A stretch of 64,000 bases of DNA from positions 930,001 to 994,000 of the forward strand of contig NZ_JABRVS010000001.1 of assembly GCF_013248905.1 (NCBI RefSeq). Reading direction: 5' to 3'. A model generated the notes under the pieces. The model made no database searches. It had not been told where the DNA came from and saw nothing but the letters and a program-made list of their open reading frames with translations. A program made the translations under genes and the position numbers. Origin of the DNA: Shewanella sp. VB17. Lineage in GTDB: Bacteria; Pseudomonadota; Gammaproteobacteria; Enterobacterales; Shewanellaceae. Positions 26,899 through 36,796 of the stretch are shown here, piece by piece. Position 1 is the first letter of the stretch; every line of letters starts with the position of its first letter.

Positions 26899-27408
26899 TT
26901 AGCCAAGGATACGGTTGACAAACATCAAGGCTATTCCAGAAAGATACAGCCCAATTCCAAATGAGAGATGTGCACCTAGACTACGTAATCGCGCCACGTT
27001 AGGCTCAGGTGTCTTAGATGCGGCAATGCCAGCCCCCATGCCCGGTTGCAGAATCAAGAAAGGCGCTAACACAGTAATAAGACCCATTAATATAGCAGGT
27101 AATAGACTGGGTGCCTGTAACCATTCTATGCCCCAAATGCCCAATAAAATGGCAGAAAAAAAGATCCCTATAAGATAATGCACGATCCAGCCAAGTATCT
27201 TCTCTCCAGTAATAGCAAAAGCTTGTCCGATGTTAACGTGAACGAATTGTCCTTGGAAAAAATGTCCAACCCAGCGACCGACCATGGCATAATTTAGTGA
27301 GGGGATCTTAAATCGTCGCAATAAAAACATGGCCCATAAATCCATCACCAAAGTAGCACCACAACCTAGTAATATCGCGGCTATTATAAATTCTACACTC
27401 ACACTCAT
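26899..27408 (-). CDS. DUF2938 family membrane protein
   Basis: A 169-residue integral membrane protein with about four hydrophobic segments (roughly 5-30, 70-92, 98-118, 145-165). The pattern GATLVMDLWAMFLLRRFKIP near the N-terminus, GRWVGH near 44, and LQPGMGAGIAASKTP near 118-132 fit the DUF2938 family, whose function is unknown. It is a single gene with its own terminator. Family assignment is from memory of the conserved segments. Confidence 0.75.
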   Translation of the reverse strand: MSVSVEFIIAAILLGCGATLVMDLWAMFLLRRFKIPSLNYAMVGRWVGHFFQGQFVHVNIGQAFAITGEKILGWIVHYLIGIFFSAILLGIWGIEWLQAPSLLPAILMGLITVLAPFLILQPGMGAGIAASKTPEPNVARLRSLGAHLSFGIGLYLSGIALMFVNRILG

Positions 27409-27796
27409 ACCTCCCTATATAATGGACACAGTCATTTTTATACCTGCTTAACTCACATCACAAGGTAACCATTCTTCCCATAAACCGTATCACCTTCCCA
27501 ATGGAAAATCTTATTTTTTCATCCACACAAGCGTGACGCTCACTAATATCGACTCGCTTTCGGATAAGCGTTGCTCTAGCTTCAATCTTATCCCTTTTCT
27601 ACATGGATGTGGCGAATGTCTGTATTGCAGGAGCAAATACAGCCCTTGCCTTCAGGACGTTAAATTCTCGCTGAATGAACTATTGCTTAATGCACCTGGT
27701 ATCATCACTGAACTTTTTTACATCTGAAGTTTGATTTCTATTAGAGTATTGGCATTGTTCTTGAAAAACGATATACGAATTGAATAGGATAAATGT
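27409..27796. other. Spacer between the DUF2938 gene and tpm
   Basis: A 388-base gap between divergent genes. A 64-codon open frame at 27533-27727 contains CGECLYCRSKYSPC but lacks a ribosome binding site and family support, so it is not called. Two divergent promoters are expected; none could be assigned. Confidence 0.35.
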
Positions 27797-28468
27797 ATGG
27801 AATCTAGTTTTTGGAGTCGTAAATGGGATGTTCAACAGATAGGTTTTCATCAGAATAAGGTTAATCCTTTACTGATTAAGTATTGGCCTAGCCTTAACTT
27901 ATTAGCGGGATGTGAGGTTTTTGTTCCCCTGTGTGGCAAGAGTTTAGATATGTGTTATTTGACTGAATTAGGCCACAAAGTTCAGGGTTGTGAGCTAAGC
28001 GAAGTTGCTGCAAAACAGTTTTTTGCTGAAAATAATCTTGCCTACTCGATGACTCCATTAGTGACGTCTAAAGGCCAACTTAGCAAATTTGACTCAGCGC
28101 GAGTGACGTTCTATCAAGGTGATATTTTTACTTTGACGGCAAATGAGCTTCCCTCTTTGAGTGCTTTTTATGATAGAGCGGCCTTAATTGCTTGGCCAGA
28201 GTCTATGCGTCAGGCATATGTTGGTAAGCTTGCTGAACTGCTGCCTCCTAAGAGTATAGGCTTGCTCATTACCTTAGATTATCCGCAAGAAGCGATGAAG
28301 GGGCCGCCTTTTTCTGTATCTGATGACTGGGTGCTCGCTAATATGAGTGATGATTTTGAAGTAGAGCGACTTAACTGTGAAGATGTATTACCTAGCAACC
28401 CTAAGTTTGTCGATAGTCAGGTTCCTTGGTTAACAGAGTCAGTGTATCGACTCACAAGGAAAGGTTAA
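27797..28468 (+). CDS. tpm: Thiopurine S-methyltransferase
   Basis: A 223-residue cytoplasmic SAM-dependent methyltransferase of the TPMT family. It begins with the family hallmark FWSRKWDVQQIGFHQNKVNP (residues 5-24); the SAM-binding segment is VFVPLCGKSLDMCYL (about 43-57), followed by GHKVQGCELSEVA; YDRAALIAWPESMR and LITLDYPQ are further family blocks. Bacterial TPMT proteins methylate thiopurines and selenium or tellurium oxyanions. The ATG has AGGA upstream. It is a single gene, about 200 bases ahead of tcdA. Confidence 0.94.
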   Translation: MESSFWSRKWDVQQIGFHQNKVNPLLIKYWPSLNLLAGCEVFVPLCGKSLDMCYLTELGHKVQGCELSEVAAKQFFAENNLAYSMTPLVTSKGQLSKFDSARVTFYQGDIFTLTANELPSLSAFYDRAALIAWPESMRQAYVGKLAELLPPKSIGLLITLDYPQEAMKGPPFSVSDDWVLANMSDDFEVERLNCEDVLPSNPKFVDSQVPWLTESVYRLTRKG

Positions 28469-28680
28469 CACTCATCTATTTAAGAATAGCCCTAATTTGG
28501 GAATATCTTTTTGCTGCAGTACCTTATGCCAAATCAGGCGAATTAAGTTAAACAAGGTTTAGTGATTATCCATGAGATAAGATAAAATTAAAGTACTTAT
28601 TATGATGTTTACTAAAGTGAGCAAGCTTCTGTTGGCAGTATCGGGATCTTGGTTAGCTAAATATTTTTTTGGAGCGAGTG

Positions 28681-29505
28681 TTGGAAGAAATGGTGCTTTC
28701 TGAAGCGTATATTAATCGATTTTCAGGTATTGGCCGTTTGTATGGCCAACAAGCTTTGCGGATATTTGCGCAATCACATGTGACTATTGTGGGGATTGGG
28801 GGCGTGGGGACATGGGTTGCAGAGTCATTAGCCAGAAGCGGGATAGGTGAAATAACGCTTATTGATCTAGATGATATTTGCGTAACAAATACTAATCGTC
28901 AAATTCATGCGCTGAAAGAGACGATAGGTGAGTCTAAAGTTGAAGTGATGGCTGAGCGCATTTTACAGATTAATCCAGAATGTAAAGTTAACCAAATTGA
29001 AGATTTTATTACCCCGGAAAATTTAGGTGATTACTTTATAGGAAATAAGGGAGGAGGCAATGTAGATTTTGTGGTTGACTGTATTGATGCCGTTAAACCA
29101 AAAGCAGCATTGATTGCTTGGTGTAAGCGGCAAAAACTGCCAATGGTCACTGTTGGTGGTGCTGGTGGTCAGGCAGACCCAACTAAGATTCAAGTTGCTG
29201 ATTTAGCTAAAACTTATCAAGACCCTTTATTAGCCAAGGTACGTAATATATTACGGCGAGAGTACAATTTTTCTAAAAATGTGCAACGGCGTTTTAGTAT
29301 TGAAGCAGTATTTTCGACTGAGCAACTTGTTTATCCCCAAGCTGATGGCAGTGTGTGCAACACCAAATCGAATACTGATGGCAGTATGCGAATGGATTGT
29401 GCATCCGGTTTTGGTGCTGTAACAGTCGTTACTGGTACTTTTGGCTTTATTGCTGCGAGCCGAGTATTAATTAAATTGGCTAAAAAAGTAGAGTCATCAA
29501 TGTGA
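28681..29505 (+). CDS. tcdA: tRNA threonylcarbamoyladenosine dehydratase
   Basis: About 274 residues of the E1-like (ThiF/MoeB) family, named TcdA or CsdL. It dehydrates t6A37 in tRNA to cyclic t6A using ATP. Seen here: the opening RFSGIGRLYGQQAL, the nucleotide-binding loop GIGGVGTWVAESLARSGIG (about 40-58), DLDDICVTNTNRQIHAL, VDCIDAVKPKAAL and VTVGGAGGQADPT. The frame begins with TTG at 28669; GGAG at 28671-28674 points to TTG 28681, while ATG 28690 is also possible. The stop is 2 bases from that of a convergent gene. Confidence 0.93.
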   Translation: MEEMVLSEAYINRFSGIGRLYGQQALRIFAQSHVTIVGIGGVGTWVAESLARSGIGEITLIDLDDICVTNTNRQIHALKETIGESKVEVMAERILQINPECKVNQIEDFITPENLGDYFIGNKGGGNVDFVVDCIDAVKPKAALIAWCKRQKLPMVTVGGAGGQADPTKIQVADLAKTYQDPLLAKVRNILRREYNFSKNVQRRFSIEAVFSTEQLVYPQADGSVCNTKSNTDGSMRMDCASGFGAVTVVTGTFGFIAASRVLIKLAKKVESSM

Positions 29506-29507
29506 GT

Positions 29508-30287
29508 TCAGTTAGGATTAACCTTGGACTGGGAGTGTTGTAATTGAATAAATTTTGTAGCCTGAATTTGATAATTCTTAAACTTACCTTCGGATTTCAT
29601 TTGACGAAACACATCGACTAATTTAACGGCAAGATCACTGTGACTGCTGTGTAGGTAACCATAAGACAAAATTTCTTCTAATTTGGCAATCATCAGGATA
29701 TGACTATTAGTAAATTCTGGTGTGGCTAACAGAGATGTTGTGAGTGCCTTTGAGCCTATATAAATATCAATTCTTCCTCTTATTATTTTCCGTAGTGATT
29801 CTGCGGGACTGGATGAATCAGTGAGTCTGTCGGCAGCAACATATTGAGACAGTCGTAGCTTCGCTATTGCGATGCCACGATAATACTCAACCTTATATTC
29901 TTGTTTCTGAATATCTTCCCAAGAGTCAATTTTGATTGAGGGATCATAAGTATAAGCATTTATACTTCCTGAACCCAGTGGGTACTCTATTCGAATTAAG
30001 CTTGGGTGTGAATCTGAATAGGTAGACCATCTGATCGGTTCTCCATCTATTTTCCCTAAATCGATCATTTTACTTGCTCGGATGGCGGGCATAATCTTAT
30101 AGGAGAAGTCAATATTAAGCCGAGAAAAGGCATCAGTGTAAACGAGTTCTGCCCATTTCATCGGGAGGCTAGCATTAGGATCAGCCATAAAAGCAAAAGT
30201 TATTTTTTGTTTATCTGCGGCTTCAGCCGCTAAAATGAGACTTAAGAGTAAAATCATTACGTTTATAAATTTAACGATGAGATGCAT
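29508..30287 (-). CDS. Periplasmic solute-binding-like protein (SBP family 3)
   Basis: A 259-residue exported protein: signal peptide 1-23, then an amino-acid-binding-protein-like fold (KITFAFMADPNASLPMKWAE, MIDLGKIDGEPIRWST, and a C-terminal part with YGYLHSSHSDLAVKLVDVFR). Such orphan proteins are common in marine gammaproteobacteria and often have no linked permease; none is present here. A role in binding a small solute or in signalling is possible, but no ligand can be read from the sequence. Confidence 0.78.
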   Translation of the reverse strand: MHLIVKFINVMILLLSLILAAEAADKQKITFAFMADPNASLPMKWAELVYTDAFSRLNIDFSYKIMPAIRASKMIDLGKIDGEPIRWSTYSDSHPSLIRIEYPLGSGSINAYTYDPSIKIDSWEDIQKQEYKVEYYRGIAIAKLRLSQYVAADRLTDSSSPAESLRKIIRGRIDIYIGSKALTTSLLATPEFTNSHILMIAKLEEILSYGYLHSSHSDLAVKLVDVFRQMKSEGKFKNYQIQATKFIQLQHSQSKVNPN

Positions 30288-30534
30288 TTACCGCTCATTT
30301 TTCAAGTGTTCTAGCTTTTGAGTATAGGTCAAATTAGATGAGACATTAGCAGAAAAGGGGGTAGGGTTACTTATTTTTAAATCGATACATTTCCTTACTT
30401 GGCTGAACATCGACATTGAATTTATCTCCTATTGCTATCTGTAGAAGTCAGAAAGGGAGACAAATTCATTGAAGGAGATAAGGAAGAATGTATAAAATGA
30501 TAATGAATTCATTATATAACAGATTTTTACCTTA

Positions 30535-31791
30535 CTAATTGCCTGAGTTGTATAAAGGCGTCCAAGCACAAACAGTGCGGTTATTATCTAAGTCATATAG
30601 ATTAAAGCGATTACAATTATCATCATAGTTACTGCGACCGACATTAATGGTATAGTGACTGAATTGCACATCTTGCAATGACATGTGACGCCCATTTTTC
30701 AATAATGAAAAATGCAAATGTGGTCCAGTTGAACTGCCTCCTTGGCACAAGGCTACGTTTCGATTGCTCGCATAGACACCTAATACGGTATTCGCATCTA
30801 CGTATTGGCCATTGCTTACAGATAAGCTATCCATGTGATAATAATTGGTTGCCCAACCATTGCTATTAGTGACTCGAACTTGACAGCGTGATAGTACATT
30901 GACCGTTCCATTATGAGCAGAGGCGACAGAATAGGTTCTTTGCCCCCAGCGTGGCCAATTATAAGATACATCTATGGATGAAAGTGGATAACCTGATCCT
31001 GTGTGTGAATGAGCACCGTTAGATTTCCATGAGTAATCTATACGCCAGGGCATCTGCAGCATATCTTGCGGGGGAATATTTTGTTGTTTTGGCTGTTTTC
31101 CTTTTGTTGATTGTGAGTTTGCTACAGTTTTGTTGTTTGATAGCAATAGCTGTAACTCATCTTGTTGGTGGCCGAAGAGTAAACTTAATTGTTCGATAAA
31201 ACGATCTAGCTCAAGCAGGGACTCTGGCTTAAACCGTTCTCTTTTATTTACATCTTGATTTAGTAGACCCAGTAAAGCGAAGCTTGCAGCATTTATAGCT
31301 TCACTGCTTTGTGGTTTATTTTGTAATTGAAATTCTTCATAGGCATAAAAACGTTGTGAAAGTTGGGCTAGTATATCTTGCAGTTGAGCATCGAAATTTT
31401 GCTGATTTGAGAGTGAGCCAAAAGGACGATCAAGGGCTTTATCGGTAGGTAATGAGATAATCTGTGATTGCATTTCCATTAAGGTCAGAATAATTTTTGG
31501 GTTAATACTGTAATATCCACTCCAATGTGTAATAAGCTCCTTTTTATCTATAAATTCTGGCATGTTGGTACGCAGATAACTGTCTAAGTCAAATTGTATA
31601 GCATCGAGGTCATATAAGAAAAATTGATTATTGAAAGGACGGATGACACTCGGAATATGAATGACATTTATGTCTGATGGCTTAAGATGGTATGGTGCTG
31701 TATGGATATCGGATGCTATCACGCGTGTACTAATGATGGTGGAAACCACGAGTATACGACTGATCAATAGTGCTGTGGTATAAATGTTCAT
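30535..31791 (-). CDS. Secreted M23 metallopeptidase, LasA-like
   Basis: A 418-residue secreted zinc endopeptidase, the same length as the Pseudomonas aeruginosa LasA precursor. Signal peptide about 1-26; a propeptide to about 240; an M23 (lysostaphin-like) domain from about 250. Visible zinc-site motifs are the first His/Asp pair in NGAHSHTGSGYPLSSIDVS and the HLH of TGPHLHFSLL (about 365). LasA-type peptidases cleave glycine-rich peptides and pentaglycine bridges, lysing some Gram-positive cells and nicking elastin. Cysteines near the C-terminus could form disulfides as in LasA. It is a single gene. Confidence 0.88.
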   Translation of the reverse strand: MNIYTTALLISRILVVSTIISTRVIASDIHTAPYHLKPSDINVIHIPSVIRPFNNQFFLYDLDAIQFDLDSYLRTNMPEFIDKKELITHWSGYYSINPKIILTLMEMQSQIISLPTDKALDRPFGSLSNQQNFDAQLQDILAQLSQRFYAYEEFQLQNKPQSSEAINAASFALLGLLNQDVNKRERFKPESLLELDRFIEQLSLLFGHQQDELQLLLSNNKTVANSQSTKGKQPKQQNIPPQDMLQMPWRIDYSWKSNGAHSHTGSGYPLSSIDVSYNWPRWGQRTYSVASAHNGTVNVLSRCQVRVTNSNGWATNYYHMDSLSVSNGQYVDANTVLGVYASNRNVALCQGGSSTGPHLHFSLLKNGRHMSLQDVQFSHYTINVGRSNYDDNCNRFNLYDLDNNRTVCAWTPLYNSGN

Positions 31792-31937
31792 ATTTAGTTA
31801 CATCCCTTTGGTAAGTTATGGTTAATAAATATTTTTTGTTTACTTATTGCTTTTAAGTAAGCTCAATAGTAATAGCACTTGATCATTATTTATACAATAC
31901 GATTTACACAAACAAACGGTATTGGTAGGTATGACTA

Positions 31938-31957
31938 GGGGAGGCGTGTGGCCTCCC
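31938..31957. terminator. Hairpin between the SIMPL and M23 genes
   Basis: GGGAGGC and GCCTCCC form a 7-bp stem with a short loop just past the SIMPL gene stop. No T tract follows on the minus strand, so its role as a terminator is uncertain. Confidence 0.4.
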
Positions 31958-31966
31958 TGATAAGGA

Positions 31967-32683
31967 TTATTCCAGTTTAAATATCACTTCAACACGATCC
32001 TTGATAGTGACTTGACCTTGTTGGTAGCTCTCAGCAATGTCGTAATTTGGACCCGCTTCATTCATCTTTAACATTACAGGACGTACAGGGTGCTGTTCGA
32101 AGTAACGTATTTCCCACACGCCATCGAGTTTTTCACCGAAACCTTCTGCAATAGACTGGGCTTTATTTTTTGCATCGATGATGGCAGCAGTTCTAGCTTT
32201 AGTAAGGTATTCCGTTTCTTTACTGGTTTTAAGGGCAATATTATTGATGCGATTGATCCCTTCTTCTAACGCAGAGTCTAATATACTGTTAAGTCGTGTT
32301 AATGCTTTGACTTTTACTATGACTTTTCTGTTCGCACTATAACCTATTAATTTAGCTGGTTTTCCTTTTGTGTATTGGTATTGTGGTTGTAGATATAAGT
32401 TGGCACTTTGTATATCTGCTTGTGTGATCCCAGCGGCTTTAAGGCGTTCGATAAATTTAGAGACAGCCTTATCGGAGAGAGATTTTGCCTCCTTGGCCGT
32501 TTTGGCTTTAATGGCAACTTCGACATTGATTTCTGCCATGTCAGCCTCAACGGTTAACAGGCTTACACCTACGGTTTCTAAATGTGGGAAGCTTATCTCA
32601 CTTGCTTGTATCAGTGGTACTGTAAATACACAGCCATAGATAAATAGACTTGTCAGTGTGTTTGGTATGAGTGAACGCTGCAT
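31967..32683 (-). CDS. SIMPL domain (DUF541) periplasmic protein
   Basis: A 238-residue exported protein with a signal peptide (about 1-27) and a SIMPL/DUF541 domain, the family of E. coli YggE, linked to oxidative stress defence. Seen blocks: TVEADMAEINVEVAIKAKTA near residue 43-62, GITQADIQSANLYLQPQYQY near 95-114, and RINNIALKTSKETEYLTKAR with AIIDAKNKAQSIAEGFGEKL near 180-200. It probably forms an oligomeric periplasmic or outer-membrane-associated assembly. It is a single gene with its own upstream region. Confidence 0.85.
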   Translation of the reverse strand: MQRSLIPNTLTSLFIYGCVFTVPLIQASEISFPHLETVGVSLLTVEADMAEINVEVAIKAKTAKEAKSLSDKAVSKFIERLKAAGITQADIQSANLYLQPQYQYTKGKPAKLIGYSANRKVIVKVKALTRLNSILDSALEEGINRINNIALKTSKETEYLTKARTAAIIDAKNKAQSIAEGFGEKLDGVWEIRYFEQHPVRPVMLKMNEAGPNYDIAESYQQGQVTIKDRVEVIFKLE

Positions 32684-32901
32684 AAAAACTCCAATATATT
32701 GATATTCAATAATCTATTTGATATTTGTTAAGGTATAAACGGCTTAAAACTTGAAAAGGGGTAAATTTTCATGCCAAATGAATATTATATCGATATTTAA
32801 TGATGAAGCTGGCTTCAAAACCTTGTTACAGACAATCGTACCGAATGGTGTTTTTATGAACCACAATGAATCGTCATCATTGGATGATTAGAGTCAAAAC
32901 G

Positions 32902-34884
32902 TTATTTAATCAATTGTATAAATCTAAAGAGTAATCTATGGGCTCTTTTTTTTAAGTTAGCGATGTGTTGTATTGTTTTATATTTTGAATTACTTTTATC
33001 CTTTACAAGGTTATGTAAATTAGCTTCACCCGCTGCAACACGATTACGGCCTCCATTTTTAGCAATATAAAGTAGTTCATCAGCTTGGTTAGATAGTTCT
33101 GAAAAACTTTGTTGTTTGTCTGCAACTGCGACACCGAAACTGGCTGTAATACTAAAGGGAGTACCTTGTTGAGATGTAAAATGCAAATGACTTATTTTAA
33201 TACGAAGATCTTCCGCCACCTCTACAGCTTGCTGCAGATATGTGTTGGGCAGTAAAATCATAAATTCTTCACCCCCAATTCGACCACAAATATCTTCGCG
33301 CCTTACGTTGTTAATAAATAAATCAGCCACCTTAACCAGAACTTCATCCCCTAAGGCGTGACCATAGGAGTCATTAACAACCTTAAAAAAATCGATATCT
33401 AATAAGATACAAGACATTATTGTATCTTCATCGAGCTTATATAGACTCAGTAATTTATTGGATAAATAACGTCTATTGAATAGCTTTGTAAGGCTGTCAG
33501 TATTAGCTATTTCTCCCCAACGGATCCTATGTCGATTCATTCTCCATGCGATAATTGAGGCAGCGATAGCCGAAATTATTGCGAAAAATATCAAAAGATT
33601 TAAGTATTCAATTTCATCTTCACTATTTTTTAACTCTAAGGTGTTCAGTACATTATTCCAACTGAGTTGCTCATTCTCAGCTTTTAATTTTTCTAAATCA
33701 AATAGTAATTTTTGTTTTTCAAGATTATCGATTTGCTCATCGGCACTGAATTTACCAAAACGTTGTTGATAATCAAGTAGGGTCAGGTAGGCATTTTTGG
33801 TGTCGCCTAAACCATAGTAAGCCTTAGATGCAGCTAAGTGAAGTTGAAGTTCTGAGTGATACAAAGACTTAAATTTGTTTAATTTTGGGCTGAGGATAGA
33901 GATAAGATCAATGGCTTCTTGGTATTTGTGATTAATTAAGAGTTCGTTGACCCTAAGTAAATTAAATTTACTGATATAATAACGTGAATGCTCACGTTTG
34001 CTTAAGGTTTGACTAGCAAGTAAATATGGCTTCATTCGTTGAATCTCACCAGTGTTAAGCAAGAGTTCAGCTATGTGCAAATTAATGCGAAAACGATGAA
34101 AACCGTCTCCTAGAACTTGAGCTAATGTCAGAGCTTGGAGGTACTCCTCAATGGCCTTTTTATCTTCACCTCGTTTTTTTGCGAGTTTGGCCATATCCAT
34201 TTTTATGAGTAACAGATTAAAAGACATTTTGCGTTTTTTGAAAAAACGATAGGATTTTTCTAATAATAACTCTGCTTTATCGAAGCCATTTAAATGCAAC
34301 AGAACTTCAGCTAAATCAGAGGATATTCGTGTAAGTAATACTTCATCATTACTTTGATTAGCGATTTCTAATGAGCTCATTAGTGCCGCCATAGAAGTAT
34401 CATATTCCTCTTTATCACGATATGCCTTACCCTTAACAAGGAGGAATTCTGCTGTGGTTTCAGGATCATTAAATAATTCGACCTCCTGAAGTAAATGATT
34501 GAGTTGATCTAATACTATTTTACTTTTCCCTTGCAGTAACAGGGCCTGACTTAAGCTTAATTTGAGTTGAAACTGCTCTGCTTTGAATTCAGTATTATTT
34601 TGTGTATAAGTCATCCCTTTTTCTGCTGCTTGAATAGCATTTACAGGTTCATTGAGTAAGACCGACACTTTGGCTTTCAGCACGAAATAGCGAATTAATA
34701 AATAGGCTGGTTGTTTTTCTTTGAGCTCTACAGTCTCCATCTCTATAAGCCTAACTCGCGCTTTTATTGGTAAGGAATAGAGTTGAGCTTCAGCGATCTT
34801 TAAACTTCTAGAGAATCCCGATTCTGGTTCATTGGCGAAGAGTTGAATGCTATAAAGTGAGAATATTAATACTAAGACGCGCAT
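32902..34884 (-). CDS. Diguanylate cyclase with periplasmic TPR sensor region
   Basis: A 660-residue inner-membrane enzyme that would make cyclic di-GMP. Order: signal peptide or anchor (1-18, ending FA), TPR-like helical repeats to about 410, a coiled segment, a transmembrane helix (LLIFFAIISAIAASIIAW, about 435-452), and a GGDEF domain with active motif GGEEF near 533. An inhibitory I-site RRED lies five residues before the motif, so product inhibition is likely. Cyclic di-GMP controls curli and other biofilm genes in many bacteria, which is a possible link to the csg locus. ATG 34884 is preferred to the first in-frame ATG at 34929 because AAGG lies 7 bases upstream and the signal peptide fits. 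Confidence 0.9.
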   Translation of the reverse strand: MRVLVLIFSLYSIQLFANEPESGFSRSLKIAEAQLYSLPIKARVRLIEMETVELKEKQPAYLLIRYFVLKAKVSVLLNEPVNAIQAAEKGMTYTQNNTEFKAEQFQLKLSLSQALLLQGKSKIVLDQLNHLLQEVELFNDPETTAEFLLVKGKAYRDKEEYDTSMAALMSSLEIANQSNDEVLLTRISSDLAEVLLHLNGFDKAELLLEKSYRFFKKRKMSFNLLLIKMDMAKLAKKRGEDKKAIEEYLQALTLAQVLGDGFHRFRINLHIAELLLNTGEIQRMKPYLLASQTLSKREHSRYYISKFNLLRVNELLINHKYQEAIDLISILSPKLNKFKSLYHSELQLHLAASKAYYGLGDTKNAYLTLLDYQQRFGKFSADEQIDNLEKQKLLFDLEKLKAENEQLSWNNVLNTLELKNSEDEIEYLNLLIFFAIISAIAASIIAWRMNRHRIRWGEIANTDSLTKLFNRRYLSNKLLSLYKLDEDTIMSCILLDIDFFKVVNDSYGHALGDEVLVKVADLFINNVRREDICGRIGGEEFMILLPNTYLQQAVEVAEDLRIKISHLHFTSQQGTPFSITASFGVAVADKQQSFSELSNQADELLYIAKNGGRNRVAAGEANLHNLVKDKSNSKYKTIQHIANLKKRAHRLLFRFIQLIK

Positions 34885-35340
34885 TGTTGTACCTTGGAGA
34901 CTATGACGATTTTTACGCATTTCCCACATTTAAATTAAGCTTAGCGTTATCGATATGTTTATTTTTACTGAGCAAAAAAAAATCAACAACTTATGTTTTT
35001 GAACAAAGAATAGTCAACAATGATACAGTATAAAATATCTTTTTTCTAAAGTATTTGCAGTTTATAAAACTAAAATTAGCGTAATGATAGGCGTTTAATT
35101 GTTTTTTTTAGAGAAAGCTAAACTTTATGTAGTTAATAAATTCAATGTAATTAATGGCTTTTGATGAAAGAAATGTTTAAGTGACAGCCTTTTTTGGTCG
35201 ATTTTTGAGTGCCGATTGAGGATGTAAAAACCTAACATAATACGCTTAGAACGAGGTGATTTACGTCATTGTTAACTGACAAGGTGTCATCTTACCGATA
35301 GAATAGGCTTTATGTTATTCCTGATTAGAGCCGAGTTTAT
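34885..35340. other. Divergent spacer between the diguanylate cyclase gene and mpl
   Basis: A 456-base A+T-rich region without a recognisable gene. It should hold the promoters of both flanking genes. I could not assign boxes or operators. Confidence 0.4.
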
Positions 35341-36732
35341 ATGCATGTACACATCTTAGGGATCTGCGGCACTTTTATGGGGGGGTTGGCACTGCTTGCT
35401 CGAGCTGAAGGACATCGGGTTACCGGTAGTGACGCTAACGTATATCCGCCGATGAGCAGCCAACTTGAGGAGCAAGGTATTGAGTTGATACAGGGCTTCG
35501 ATGCTAGTCAGCTTGGTAAAAATGAAGATGATGCACCTGATATCGTGGTGATTGGTAATGCCATGAGCCGAGGCAACCCATGCGTTGAAGCCGTGTTGAA
35601 TCGTGGCATTACATACACCTCAGGACCGCAGTTTTTAGCTGAACATATTTTAAAAAACCGCTGGGTATTAGCGATTTCAGGTACACATGGTAAGACGTCA
35701 ACTGCGAGTATGTTAGCTTGGATACTGGAAGATTGTGGCTATGAACCTGGTTTTTTGATTGGTGGCGTACCGCAAAATTTTGGTGTGTCAGCGCGTATGG
35801 GTAACTCTCCATTTTTTGTGGTAGAGGCTGATGAGTATGATAGTGCTTTTTTTGATAAACGTTCTAAATTTGTTCATTACCAACCACGCACCCTAGTGAT
35901 TAATAATTTGGAATTTGATCATGCTGATATTTTTGATGATCTAACAGCAATTCAGCGTCAGTTTAATCATGTCATACGCACAGTGCCTAGTGAAGGTAAA
36001 ATCATCTGGCCGAAAGAGAGTAAAGCCGTCGCCCAAGTGATTCAAATGGGGTGCTGGAGTGAGCAGGAAATCTATTGCAAGACAGTGCAAGGGAGTTTGA
36101 GTCAAATAGGTTGGTCGACGAGACTGATTGCTAAGGATGCTCATCGATTCGAATTGTTTTTCGACGGTGAATTACAAGGCATCTTAGATTGGGATTTGAT
36201 TGGTCAGCATAACGTTGAAAATGCCACTATGGCTATTGCTGCTGCTCGTCATGTCGGGGTGAAACCTGATACTGCTATTAGTGCACTTGTTAAGTTTAAG
36301 CCGCCAAAGCGTCGTATGGAATTACTGGGGGAGGTGAATGGTGTGTCAGTCTATGATGACTTTGCTCACCATCCTACTGCGATAGCCACAACCTTAGAAG
36401 GAGCTCGTGCTAAAGTGGGTGACGGTAAGATCACCATCATTTTAGAACCCAGATCCAATACGATGAAGAGTGGGGTACATAAAGAGACTCTTGCCTGCTC
36501 AATGACGCTTGCTAATGAAGCTTACCTATATCAAGCTGATAATATAGGTTGGGATTTAGCTGCAGCGATGGAGCAAGCTACCTTACCCATTTTTGTACTA
36601 TATGACATAGATGAAATCATTGATGCTGTCGTCAGTAAATCAATCTGTGGTGATACTATTATTGTGATGAGTAATGGCGGATTCGGTGGTTTGCATCAGA
36701 AATTATTAATGAAGTTAAGTTCAACTAATTAA
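35341..36732 (+). CDS. mpl: UDP-N-acetylmuramate:L-alanyl-gamma-D-glutamyl-meso-diaminopimelate ligase
   Basis: A 463-residue cytoplasmic Mur ligase of murein recycling. Mpl joins the recovered tripeptide to UDP-MurNAc. Seen: the start HVHILGICGTFMGGLALLAR (residues 2-21), ATP loop AISGTHGKTSTASMLAW (about 112-128), EADEYDSAFFDKRSKF (about 161-176) and DFAHHPTAI (about 340-348). Length and motif order match E. coli Mpl (457). It is followed after 64 bases by ubiX in the same direction. Confidence 0.95.
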   Translation: MHVHILGICGTFMGGLALLARAEGHRVTGSDANVYPPMSSQLEEQGIELIQGFDASQLGKNEDDAPDIVVIGNAMSRGNPCVEAVLNRGITYTSGPQFLAEHILKNRWVLAISGTHGKTSTASMLAWILEDCGYEPGFLIGGVPQNFGVSARMGNSPFFVVEADEYDSAFFDKRSKFVHYQPRTLVINNLEFDHADIFDDLTAIQRQFNHVIRTVPSEGKIIWPKESKAVAQVIQMGCWSEQEIYCKTVQGSLSQIGWSTRLIAKDAHRFELFFDGELQGILDWDLIGQHNVENATMAIAAARHVGVKPDTAISALVKFKPPKRRMELLGEVNGVSVYDDFAHHPTAIATTLEGARAKVGDGKITIILEPRSNTMKSGVHKETLACSMTLANEAYLYQADNIGWDLAAAMEQATLPIFVLYDIDEIIDAVVSKSICGDTIIVMSNGGFGGLHQKLLMKLSSTN

Positions 36733-36796
36733 GTGATTAGTGGTGTAAATTTCTACGCTTGACACTGATTTTTTACCGTTATGATAGAGATTGATA

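Noticed and set aside
27533..27727. 64-codon frame with CGECLYCRSKYSPC
   Set aside because: The cysteine cluster drew attention, but there is a GTG start without a ribosome binding site, no family match, and it sits in the divergent promoter gap before tpm.
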